Made by a program: the position numbers and the translations under genes. The notes beneath the pieces were generated by a model. It was given only the letters and a program-made list of their open reading frames with translations, did no database searches and was not told the DNA's origin. A DNA stretch of 43,583 nt from Desulfobacula sp. (GTDB lineage Bacteria > Desulfobacterota > Desulfobacteria > Desulfobacterales > Desulfobacteraceae): NCBI GenBank assembly GCA_021647625.1, contig JAKIUJ010000007.1, positions 1 through 43,583 on the forward strand, read 5' to 3'. Shown in pieces: positions 8,144-15,464 of the stretch; position 1 is the stretch's first letter; every line of letters starts with the position of its first letter.

Positions 8144-9175
8144 TTACATGCCCTTGCCAAATGAGCAGTTAGGATACGTACATTCAGGGCAGTCCATGCA
8201 TAAACCGCCATGACCGATAAACGCCAATTCTTTTTTCCCGATATGTTCACCTATTAATATCCTAGGGAGGATCAAATCCAAAACAGTCGCCTTATGATGA
8301 AGCCCACAGGCCGGAACCCCCAAAAGAGGAAGTTTTCCAATATATGCAACCATGAACATGGCACCCGGCAGAGCGGCAGCCCCATAATGCATCTCTTTGG
8401 CACCAGCCAGTTTTATCCCTTGCCGTGTAACATCATCTGGATCAACACTCATTCCGCCGCTTAAGAGGATAAGATCACAATTATTGTCTATGTGTTTTTT
8501 TATGGCCTGTTGAATAAAAAATTTATCATCAGGAGCAAATTCAATTCCCAATACAGTGGATCTAAACGCCTTAACTTTTTTGTTTAATATGGGGGCAAAT
8601 TTATCATCAATAAGGCCATGAAATACTTCGTTTCCAGTGATAATAATCCCGATTTTTTTGTTTTTAAATTGTTGTACTGAAACAATCCCGTTGTTTTGCC
8701 GGGCAATCTCTGCCGCCCGCTCAACAGGTGCTCTTTTCATTACCAGAGGTATGGCTCTTGTCGCAGCCACCTGTCTGCCTTTTTTAACCAATGTATAGCT
8801 GTGTAGGGAGGCACACATTACTTCATCTACCATGTTAAATGCTGCCAGATTTGCCTTGTCGACAATCAGCAATCCATCTGTTTTTGCATAAAGGCTGATT
8901 TTACCTTCTTTCGGGTCATCTTTCCATGTGATCCCTTTGCCTGCTAATCCGTTGGCCAGGATAGATGCAGCCTGGTTTTCGTGAATTTCATCTTTATCAA
9001 GGTTAATCAGATAAAGATGATTTTTACCAAGTTTCTGCAAGTGGTAGATATCTTCATCACATACTGTGTGACCTTTTCTGAAAGCTGCGCCTTTAAATTC
9101 ACCCGGTCTGATTTCAGTAATATCATGGCTTAACGCTTCGCCAACAGCATCTTGAACACGAATCTTTTTAAGCAC
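8144..9175 (-). CDS. MoeA-like molybdopterin-binding protein with Cys-rich C-terminal tail
   Basis: A 343-residue protein with a MoaB/MogA-type molybdopterin-binding domain at about 180-320. IGIIITGNEVFHG and LILLSGGMSVDPDDVTRQGI are the usual nucleotide/pterin-binding loops, and LPGAMFMVAYIGKLPLLGVPACG resembles MoeA. The N-terminal half is not the standard MoeA N-domain. Such proteins are common in anaerobes next to molybdoenzyme genes and are thought to help insert or finish the cofactor. The last 18 residues hold four cysteines (C326, C329, C332, C337: CMDCPECTYPNC), suggesting a bound metal or Fe-S cluster. It starts with GTG behind AAGGAG. As the last gene of the molybdoenzyme operon it probably serves maturation of the catalytic subunit encoded at 11995-14571. 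Confidence 0.82.
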   Translation of the reverse strand: MLKKIRVQDAVGEALSHDITEIRPGEFKGAAFRKGHTVCDEDIYHLQKLGKNHLYLINLDKDEIHENQAASILANGLAGKGITWKDDPKEGKISLYAKTDGLLIVDKANLAAFNMVDEVMCASLHSYTLVKKGRQVAATRAIPLVMKRAPVERAAEIARQNNGIVSVQQFKNKKIGIIITGNEVFHGLIDDKFAPILNKKVKAFRSTVLGIEFAPDDKFFIQQAIKKHIDNNCDLILLSGGMSVDPDDVTRQGIKLAGAKEMHYGAAALPGAMFMVAYIGKLPLLGVPACGLHHKATVLDLILPRILIGEHIGKKELAFIGHGGLCMDCPECTYPNCSFGKGM

Positions 9176-9314
9176 GTTAATCTCTCCTTTTTTAATAATG
9201 GCTATTGATTGGTTCTGTTGGGGATCAGTTCACTTTTGGCCAACAAATTTCAGTGGCGTGTGAAAAATAACAGTTCCCACTGCAAGGTTTACAAAGGCTC
9301 CATACATTAGTCCT

Positions 9315-9965
9315 TTATACCTTCATCACCGGTATTGATATGGTTTTCAGATATTCAAGATCTTCTGAAATAAAAATACGTGTGGCTTTTGCGAGATTTC
9401 GGTAATATTCAATTTTGGAATGTTCTATCACCGCATCAGCGAAATCAGGTATCCACCGATTTAAATGATCCGTGAGAAAAGATTCTTGATGGTAGAGTGT
9501 TTCCTGTGTTTGTTCAGGAAGATTGGTTCGGATGCTTTCAATTTCTTTGAAAATTAAACAAAACATGAATTCAAGTTCGATGGCTATATGGTCTGGAACT
9601 TCCTGAATATCATCGGAAATATCAAGTCCGCAGTGCTGGTATCTTTTCTTTGCGTCCATGGATGAATCCCCCATGACCTTACGTTCCTTTTCAATATAGA
9701 CAGATCCATACGGGGGGGTCGGTAGGCTGTAAGGCCCGATAAAAAGCCTTGAAAATTCAATCGTTAGCATTTCGAAATTTTGATCCAGGCCCGTCTGCAT
9801 GTAATTTATATATTGTGCTGCTTTAGAATCCAGATATAGCAAATGATCCGACAATGTATTCAGCTTTTCGGCTATGGATTTTTTGGGCAAACGATAACAA
9901 TTTGCAAATATTTCGTAGATATCCTGTCTGGTTTTTTCATATGAGACGATGTGCTCAATATCCAT
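9315..9965 (-). CDS. TorD/DmsD-family molybdoenzyme chaperone (ArrD-like)
   Basis: A 216-residue, all-helical cytoplasmic chaperone. The family signature is at about 85-115: EFSRLFIGPYSLPTPPYGSVY followed by VMGDSS, and a second element VPDHIAIELEFM follows near 145. TorD-family proteins bind the Tat signal peptide and the apo-form of their molybdoenzyme and hold it until the cofactor is inserted. Its partner should be the Tat-signal-bearing subunit of the same operon (11995-14571). AAGGAG lies at proper distance from the ATG. A 147-base gap with a strong hairpin separates it from the membrane-subunit gene upstream, which may set different expression levels within the operon. Confidence 0.85.
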   Translation of the reverse strand: MDIEHIVSYEKTRQDIYEIFANCYRLPKKSIAEKLNTLSDHLLYLDSKAAQYINYMQTGLDQNFEMLTIEFSRLFIGPYSLPTPPYGSVYIEKERKVMGDSSMDAKKRYQHCGLDISDDIQEVPDHIAIELEFMFCLIFKEIESIRTNLPEQTQETLYHQESFLTDHLNRWIPDFADAVIEHSKIEYYRNLAKATRIFISEDLEYLKTISIPVMKV

Positions 9966-10026
9966 ACAATTTCTCCTTGTGTTACATGGCTACCCGATTT
10001 TTTGGATCAGGTCTTTTGAATAAATA

Positions 10027-10076
10027 CTGATTTTTCCATCCGGAGGAGCAGGCTTTTGCCGGATGAAAAAAATCAG
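10027..10076. other. long hairpin between the NrfD-type and TorD-like genes
   Basis: CTGATTTTTCCATCCGG (10027-10043) pairs with CCGGATGAAAAAAATCAG (10059-10076), a ~17 bp stem with one small bulge. In neither direction is it followed by a T run outside the stem, so it is not an ordinary terminator. Inside an operon such a structure can act in mRNA processing or protect the upstream cistrons. Confidence 0.55.
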
Positions 10077-10112
10077 CCACAGGCCAAGCTTATAAAAAGC
10101 TTTTTCTATACG

Positions 10113-11261
10113 TTACGCAGGGTCTGATCCCAATTTTAAAAACCGCTCTCCAAGTGTAAAGAGAAGCAGCATAACAGCAATGGACAGCATAAAAACAATC
10201 CATTCCCAAATGCTTGGGAAATACGAAATTACATCAGGAAATTGTTCAGCCTTCGGACCGACAGGACGGCTTTGTCCGGCCAATAAAATTTCCATGTGCA
10301 TAGCAAATGTTCCTATAAGCACAAGTGCGGAGGTAAGTACCCTTGTACTTTGGTTGTAACGAAGTCCAGGTATGGAAATTAAAATAAACGGCAGGAACAA
10401 TCCAAAAATAACTTCAATATTGATACCGGCAATGCTGCCGAACGCCTGTGCATATTTATGGTAATTTAAAAACTCGGGTATGACGGTTGAACCCTCAATG
10501 AAAAATTTGATGAGTGTGAGAAGAATAACGGCACCAAGAGATCCTGTAAATATTCTTGTTAATTCTTTGAATAAGGATTCTTTATCTTTCGAGATACCGT
10601 TACCCGTGACCTGAGCATGGATTAAATTGTAAAATAAGCAAAGTGCTGATCCACTTAATATCGCCATGAACAAACAATATATGGACATCACCGGTCCAAA
10701 ATAAGTCACCCGTGATTCAGTGAGTCCAAAAACTGATCCGATCATCAAGGGAGCGATCAAGGCACAAAGAAAACCAATTTTTCCTAAAACTTTGCTTGTT
10801 GAACTGTTCAGATCTCCCGCATGTATTCGTTGGAATTTTAAGACCAGTACGATCAGTTCAAGGCTATAAATTGCTCCCATCCACCAGATAGGTGAACTGA
10901 GATTTGGTGAAATTATGATATATACCATATGGAATATATTTCCAAGTTCCAGGCCAATGGAAATAAACCCACTAAGCAGAGCTGCAATTGCAAGGAAAAT
11001 CAGTCGTTTCGCATATGGTTCATATTTTTTTTGGCCGAATACCAAAGGAATGGATGCTAAAAGTGTAAGACCCGAACTTATCAGGGCCAGATAAATATAT
11101 ACACCCAAAGGCAAGGACCAAATCAGAACGTCATTGGCATTAAAAAGATGGTGACCTTCTGTGAGAAGCTTAAAGGCTGCAAATAATCCGATAAGGATTG
11201 CAACACCCAGAAGGCCAAGCCAGGTAAAAAATAATCCGTTGGAAGTTTTTGATTCACTCAT
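10113..11261 (-). CDS. NrfD/PsrC-family quinol-oxidising membrane subunit (ArrC-like)
   Basis: A 382-residue integral membrane protein with about nine to ten hydrophobic helices, matching NrfD/PsrC-type anchors. Early segments (VLIWSLPLGVYIYLALISSGLTLL; GNIFHMVYIIISPNLSSPIWWMG) follow the family pattern, including the W-rich SPIWWMG stretch after helix 3. In Psr, Ttr and Arr-type complexes this subunit takes electrons from menaquinol and passes them to the Fe-S subunit on the periplasmic side. The ATG overlaps the stop of the preceding gene (TAATG), and its AGGAGG ribosome binding site lies inside that gene, so translation is coupled. The function follows from the operon: it docks the 11261-11983 and 11995-14571 products to the quinone pool. 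Confidence 0.87.
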   Translation of the reverse strand: MSESKTSNGLFFTWLGLLGVAILIGLFAAFKLLTEGHHLFNANDVLIWSLPLGVYIYLALISSGLTLLASIPLVFGQKKYEPYAKRLIFLAIAALLSGFISIGLELGNIFHMVYIIISPNLSSPIWWMGAIYSLELIVLVLKFQRIHAGDLNSSTSKVLGKIGFLCALIAPLMIGSVFGLTESRVTYFGPVMSIYCLFMAILSGSALCLFYNLIHAQVTGNGISKDKESLFKELTRIFTGSLGAVILLTLIKFFIEGSTVIPEFLNYHKYAQAFGSIAGINIEVIFGLFLPFILISIPGLRYNQSTRVLTSALVLIGTFAMHMEILLAGQSRPVGPKAEQFPDVISYFPSIWEWIVFMLSIAVMLLLFTLGERFLKLGSDPA

Positions 11262-11983
11262 TAGATACCTCCTTTGCTTGGCTGGTAGTTTGCAGGGTTA
11301 AAATTCTTGATATAGAACACATGGGGCTCTGTTCCAATCTGTTCTCTAAGCCTGAAGGGTCTAAATTTTCCAAGCAGTTGACGAACCTTACTGTCTGGAT
11401 CATTCATATCTCCAAATATTCTTGCATCTGCCGGGCATGCATCCACACAGCGTGGTAATTTCCCTCTCCTTACCCTGTGGTCACAAAAAGTACATTTCTC
11501 CACAACACCCTTTTGACGAATCCCTGGCAGTGTGTCTTCTCTTTCAGGGTTATAATAGGGTATTGTTTTACCACCCACTTTTTTTACTTCTTCTTTGGGA
11601 GACGTAGTTCCATCTAAAACCTTATTATTATTTTTCCAAGGTTTATGGGGCTGGGTCCAGTTAAAATAAATGACGCCGTAAGGGCAGTTGAATTCACAAT
11701 ATTTACAGCCGATACATTTTTTAGGGTTATGCATGGTAATCCCATTTTCAAGTTTATGCATAGCGCGAGTTGGGCACCCCCTCACACAGGGAGCATTTTC
11801 GCAGTGGTTACAAAGTGTTGGTATATAGTGATAGCGTACATTTGGGAATACCCCGGATGTCTCTGTTATTTTATTGGCCCAATAAATTCCGTCAGGCACA
11901 TTGTTTTCATTTCTGCAGGAAATACTGCAGGCACTGCATCCGGTGCACCTTTGTAGATCTATGACCATTGCATATCTTGGCAT
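11261..11983 (-). CDS. arrB: four-[4Fe-4S] electron transfer subunit, ArrB-like
   Basis: A 240-residue DmsB/PsrB-type ferredoxin with four cysteine groups: CTGCSACSISC (~12-22), CNHCENAPCVRGCPT (~58-72), CIGCKYCEFNCPYG (~92-105), and CTFCDHR with CVDACPADA (~165-190). Each should hold a [4Fe-4S] cluster, forming a wire between the NrfD-type subunit and the molybdenum subunit. The layout (MVIDLQRCTGC, YIPTLCNHC, AMHK, CIGCK.C, CPYGVIYFN) closely follows ArrB of respiratory arsenate reductases as I remember it, and its length (ArrB ~234) agrees. It has no signal peptide, as usual for subunits carried across by the Tat signal of the partner. AAGGAGG precedes the ATG. It lies 11 bases after the catalytic subunit gene. 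Confidence 0.85.
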   Translation of the reverse strand: MPRYAMVIDLQRCTGCSACSISCRNENNVPDGIYWANKITETSGVFPNVRYHYIPTLCNHCENAPCVRGCPTRAMHKLENGITMHNPKKCIGCKYCEFNCPYGVIYFNWTQPHKPWKNNNKVLDGTTSPKEEVKKVGGKTIPYYNPEREDTLPGIRQKGVVEKCTFCDHRVRRGKLPRCVDACPADARIFGDMNDPDSKVRQLLGKFRPFRLREQIGTEPHVFYIKNFNPANYQPSKGGI

Positions 11984-11994
11984 TATTTACCTCC

Positions 11995-14571
11995 TTAAAC
12001 CTTTTCAATTTTGATCCGGGTCACACCATAATATGCCGAGGCACCGCTCAATGCTTCGTATTGTGCCGGAATGATGTCGTTGCTGCTGCCACCGCGTGGT
12101 TCTTTTCCAAATTTTTTGGATGCCAAACGGCCATAGACCCAATGTCCCTGTCCATAGCATTTTGCAACAGTTCCAGGTCGAACCCCTTCCCATAGTTTTG
12201 CAGTACATACAAGACTCCCGGTTGGAGATGACACTTTTATCGTATCCCCGTTCTTTATATTGATTCTTTTGGCATCTATAGGGTTGATTTTTGCTACGTC
12301 ATCCCATGCTTCATCCCCGGGATCAATGTCCTTGAATTCATAATACCAACTGCAGTTTGCAGATCGTCCTTCCCGATTCAATCGGGATTTATGATCAACA
12401 TGGACAAAAGGATACTCTTTTTTATCGCCTAAAATAAACGGCTCTTCATAATGCGGGATAAATGCCATTTCGCCTCTGGCAAGATAGTTGGTGGCTTTCA
12501 TTACCTCATCCACTGTAGTTTCATGGTTATGGGCATGTTTTTTTAGGGCTGCTTTAAGCGTTTCACTATAGAATTCGAATTGTTTTGTCTTGGTTTTCAT
12601 CTTGCCCCACCGTTTTTTGAAAGGATAGGGTGCTGAATTCCAAACCCCTTTTTGGATCAGCGCTTTCCAACCGTCGAATTTATCACCGCCTTTGTATTGA
12701 GCGGGATCCCAAAGCTTTTGTGTCGCATATTTTAGTGAATACAGCGCAAACTCTTTTTCATTGGTTGGTTCTTTTCCCGTTTCAGGGTCAATATAAGTTT
12801 TATAGTGGCGCAAAAGGTTGTCAAATCCCTTTTCAGCAAGCTTTTCTGCAATCAGCCAGGGGATTTCCGTTTCATCGGTCTTATAGTCCCAAACATTTTT
12901 AATAATGGGTTGCATTAAAGTAACATGCCTGTATCCATTTCCATGCGATTTGACATATCCCCATTTTTCAAACATATGATGGGTATCCGGCAAAAGAATG
13001 TCTGAAAACCATGAAAATTCAGATGCGTTCGTTGTGATATGAGTCAAAAACGGAATTTTTGAGAGCGCTCTTTCCCACCGTTCCGGCTGGGGTGCTGAAA
13101 AGGTGAAATTGTTCATATAGGCGATGGCAACTTTGATTTCATTGGGATCTTCGTTGAGTATTCCTTCTGCCGCATTATTGGTGATTACGCCGCCGCCCGG
13201 TTTTCCTTTCTTTATGCAGGGAAATTGAAGTCTGCCCCGATGATCAATTTTTCCATGTTTTTTGCCTTTTTTGGCGATATCATCCATGAAATCATTTGGT
13301 TTGGGGAATTTTGATGTATATTCTTTATTTGCCTGAAGTGTTCCGCCAACATTGTCAACCGCTCCCACAAGGCCGTTAAGGGCATGAACAGCCATGGAGG
13401 CAAATCCGCCTCTGACCTGCATGCAGGGACCACCGCCCAACCAGGAAATCGCATGGGGAGCAGCTTTCCCATACTCAATTGCTACCCGCCGGATCTGATC
13501 CACTGGAAGGCCGATAATACCGGCTGCCCATTCCGGTGTCTTATCGTTAAGCTCCAGGTTCCACCATTTGACCAGCCCATGGGTATACTTTTCTTCAAAA
13601 AGAGTTTCATCAACCTGCCGGCCTTTAATGAAAAGGTTCTGACCATCGATAAAATCACCGACAAATGGTTTATACCAAAGCCCTTCAGTTAAAAGAACGT
13701 GGGCTATTGCGACGGCTAGTGCACCATCTGTTCCAGGTTTTGCTGGAAGCCACTCATCTGCTTTTGCCGCTGTCGCAGATAATCTGGGTTCCACAATTGC
13801 GATGGTTGCCCGGTTGATGGCATCACCCCAGACTTTAGAATAATAGGATACCTGCCGGTTGGCTGCCAGGGGATCTGCACCCCATAGAAGAATATATCGG
13901 GCATTTGTTACATCATATTGCCGGTAGCCCCAGTACCCTTCAGTATAATACGGCCCAAATTTCTCAGCTTCTGCACACAGGGCGGAATGTGAGATATTAT
14001 TGGGAGAACCAATGATTTTGGTCATTCTGTCATACAGAACATCCCTCATATATGAATACCGTCCCCGCATCAGCATATACTTATGCGTCTCATTGGCATC
14101 CCTTAGTTCCATTATTTTGTCGGCAATGGTGTTAAGTGCCTCATCCCAGCTAATGGAAACAAATTTCGGATCCTCGTGCCGACCTTTTTTAGGATTTGTC
14201 CGTTTCATAGGTGTTTTGATTCTGTCCGGATCATAAACCTGTTGCAGGGCCAGGTGAGACCGTGGACAACCTGCCCCCAAATTTACTTTTGAGCTTGGAT
14301 TACCTCTCACCTTGACTGCTCTGCCGTTAATTACATAGACCTGTTGGGAGCACCACGAGGTACACCCTTGACAAGTTGCGGGAAGCCATTTGCCCTGATC
14401 TTTTCCCGGACTTGATGATGTTGCTGCCAATGCTTTCATTTGTGGCAGCAACCCTCCACCAAATGATACAGCCGCACCTGTCGCAGCAGTTGTTTTCATA
14501 AAGGCTCGCCGGGACAATCCTTTATTTTTCAGAAAATCAGAAATCAGGGATATTGATTTTTTCTTTTTCAT
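11995..14571 (-). CDS. arrA: molybdopterin oxidoreductase catalytic subunit, probable respiratory arsenate reductase ArrA
   Basis: An 858-residue DMSO-reductase-family enzyme (ArrA ~850). A Tat signal (LSRRAFMKT, residues 19-27, then a hydrophobic stretch) directs export. Cys67, 70, 74 and 102 form a CX2CX3CX27C [4Fe-4S] site, the spacing reported for ArrA. Cys199 in HSALCAEAEK is the expected Mo ligand. Arg171, Tyr172, His195, Lys204 and Tyr216 line up, with one constant offset of six, with the substrate-pocket residues of Shewanella ArrA as I recall them (R165, Y166, H189, K198, Y210; ligand C193). The C-terminal YGQGHWVYG is the site of common arrA primers. ArrA reduces arsenate to arsenite in the periplasm using menaquinol electrons. 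Tetrathionate, polysulfide or selenate reductases are the alternatives, but their large subunits differ in size and motif. The ribosome binding site is GGAGGG. Confidence 0.8.
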   Translation of the reverse strand: MKKKKSISLISDFLKNKGLSRRAFMKTTAATGAAVSFGGGLLPQMKALAATSSSPGKDQGKWLPATCQGCTSWCSQQVYVINGRAVKVRGNPSSKVNLGAGCPRSHLALQQVYDPDRIKTPMKRTNPKKGRHEDPKFVSISWDEALNTIADKIMELRDANETHKYMLMRGRYSYMRDVLYDRMTKIIGSPNNISHSALCAEAEKFGPYYTEGYWGYRQYDVTNARYILLWGADPLAANRQVSYYSKVWGDAINRATIAIVEPRLSATAAKADEWLPAKPGTDGALAVAIAHVLLTEGLWYKPFVGDFIDGQNLFIKGRQVDETLFEEKYTHGLVKWWNLELNDKTPEWAAGIIGLPVDQIRRVAIEYGKAAPHAISWLGGGPCMQVRGGFASMAVHALNGLVGAVDNVGGTLQANKEYTSKFPKPNDFMDDIAKKGKKHGKIDHRGRLQFPCIKKGKPGGGVITNNAAEGILNEDPNEIKVAIAYMNNFTFSAPQPERWERALSKIPFLTHITTNASEFSWFSDILLPDTHHMFEKWGYVKSHGNGYRHVTLMQPIIKNVWDYKTDETEIPWLIAEKLAEKGFDNLLRHYKTYIDPETGKEPTNEKEFALYSLKYATQKLWDPAQYKGGDKFDGWKALIQKGVWNSAPYPFKKRWGKMKTKTKQFEFYSETLKAALKKHAHNHETTVDEVMKATNYLARGEMAFIPHYEEPFILGDKKEYPFVHVDHKSRLNREGRSANCSWYYEFKDIDPGDEAWDDVAKINPIDAKRINIKNGDTIKVSSPTGSLVCTAKLWEGVRPGTVAKCYGQGHWVYGRLASKKFGKEPRGGSSNDIIPAQYEALSGASAYYGVTRIKIEKV

Positions 14572-14597
14572 TTTCCCTCCGTTTAAATGGTTACTAT

Positions 14598-14990
14598 TTA
14601 ACTATCTTTGTCTTTTTTGTTTTGCGAGTCTGATTCATTATCAATACACCTGAGCCAGTATAGAAGCTCATCGTAGTCTAAGGGTTTGGTCAGGCAGGCG
14701 TAAATATGGTAGCAGATGGCATCTTTTAACTCCGGGTGAAATCGATCCTCGGATATGCATAAAAAATAAATATGAGGATATTGAATGGTCAACGCTCTGA
14801 TCGTTCGATTGTCTACTGTGATTGAATCTAAATCCAGAATGATGCAGTTGCATGACGTCTCAATGATATCTTTATCAAGGTTCTCAATTGAATCAAGTAT
14901 ATGAAATTTGTAGTGATTATCAGATAATTCATCAATTATACTACCAGTTATTTCTGGATTTTTCCCTATTAAAACCACTGTTTTAGCCAT
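14598..14990 (-). CDS. receiver-like (CheY-fold) protein, first gene of the arr operon
   Basis: A ~130-residue single-domain protein with the layout of a response-regulator receiver. NCIILDLDSITVD holds a possible phospho-acceptor Asp, and CLTKPLDYDELLYWL matches the conserved Lys-Pro before the last helix. The acidic pair that normally binds Mg2+ after strand 1 is missing (VVLIGKNPE), so ordinary phosphorylation is doubtful. No output domain follows. A longer frame runs up to 15071, but those codons overlap the -12 box of a sigma-54 promoter; the ATG at 14990, behind GCGGGG, is the better start. It is 26 bases from arrA and should be co-transcribed with it. The role is unknown; it may link the operon to a kinase or act by protein binding. 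Confidence 0.65.
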   Translation of the reverse strand: MAKTVVLIGKNPEITGSIIDELSDNHYKFHILDSIENLDKDIIETSCNCIILDLDSITVDNRTIRALTIQYPHIYFLCISEDRFHPELKDAICYHIYACLTKPLDYDELLYWLRCIDNESDSQNKKDKDS

Positions 14991-15034
14991 ATTTACCCCG
15001 CAGGTTTTCGAGATAGAATTTAAATAGTTTTCAT

Positions 15035-15051
15035 TGTCACTATGGGTGACA
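15035..15051. promoter_or_regulatory. palindrome at the start of the arr transcript
   Basis: TGTCAC-TATGG-GTGACA is a perfect 6-bp dyad with a 5-base centre. It lies about +5 to +21 relative to the start expected from the sigma-54 promoter at 15067-15082. It could be a repressor or CRP/FNR-type site, or a 5' stem-loop of the mRNA. Confidence 0.5.
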
Positions 15052-15066
15052 GTCACGGTTATAGAG

Positions 15067-15082
15067 AGCATTTAACATGCCA
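15067..15082 (-). promoter_or_regulatory. sigma-54 promoter of the arr operon
   Basis: On the minus strand TGGCATG-TTAA-ATGCT matches TGGCACG-N4-TTGCW in 10 of 12 defined positions, with GG and GC exactly 12 bases apart. Transcription should begin near 15056, giving a ~65-base leader to the ATG at 14990. A divergent gene for a sigma-54 activator begins its operon 380 bases away, and activator-like dyads lie at 15241-15343, the usual distance for enhancer sites. Confidence 0.75.
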
Positions 15083-15240
15083 GGCACATAAATATTATAG
15101 GATTTTTATCTATATTATCAGAGTATAGAATTGATTTATTCTGTTTATGCAGCAGGTTAACGCGATTTTGAAAGTTTTTAATCTTTTGGTTTTAAAACTT
15201 AAAAATTGCCTATTATGTTTTTTTATTGTTTGAGCAGTTT

Positions 15241-15343
15241 GTCCGAATTTCGGACGTCAAATATTGACATTCGGAATATGACATGTTATTTCAATCGGTT
15301 ATATAGATCCGACAATCGGACATCCAAACGAAGTGTTCGGATG
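15241..15343. promoter_or_regulatory. cluster of TCCGA/TCGGA dyads, probable enhancer sites
   Basis: The 393-base divergent region 15072-15464 contains a series of related dyads: GTCCGAA-T-TTCGGAC (15241-15255), TCCGA-CAA-TCGGA (15308-15320), and CATCCAAAC-N5-GTTCGGATG (15321-15343, one mismatch). ATTCGGAAT (15269-15277) is a further partial site. They lie about 160-275 bases upstream of the arr sigma-54 promoter and 120-225 bases upstream of the divergent regulator operon. Repeated dyads at this distance are what a sigma-54 enhancer-binding protein needs. The obvious candidate is the Fis-type HTH protein encoded at 16400-18637. Nothing else coding was seen in this gap. Confidence 0.6.
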
Positions 15344-15464
15344 ATTTTGTGGCTTCAAATATTTTTTTTAAGGTGCAAAAATATAAATAAAATATGCTTT
15401 CAAAAGAAAACGGCATACGAACTGAACCAAGTTGCTTGAATGTTTTTATTTAAGAGTGTGAATT

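Noticed and set aside
10027-10076. The hairpin as a rho-independent terminator
   Set aside because: Neither strand has a T run just after the stem; the A/T runs are inside the stem.
14991-15071. N-terminal extension of the receiver-like gene to an ATG at 15071
   Set aside because: The codons overlap the -12 box of a good sigma-54 promoter and show no receiver-domain similarity; the ATG at 14990 fits the domain start.
15241-15343. A CRISPR-like array from the repeated TCCGA motifs
   Set aside because: The units are short dyads with irregular spacing, without long identical repeats or spacers.
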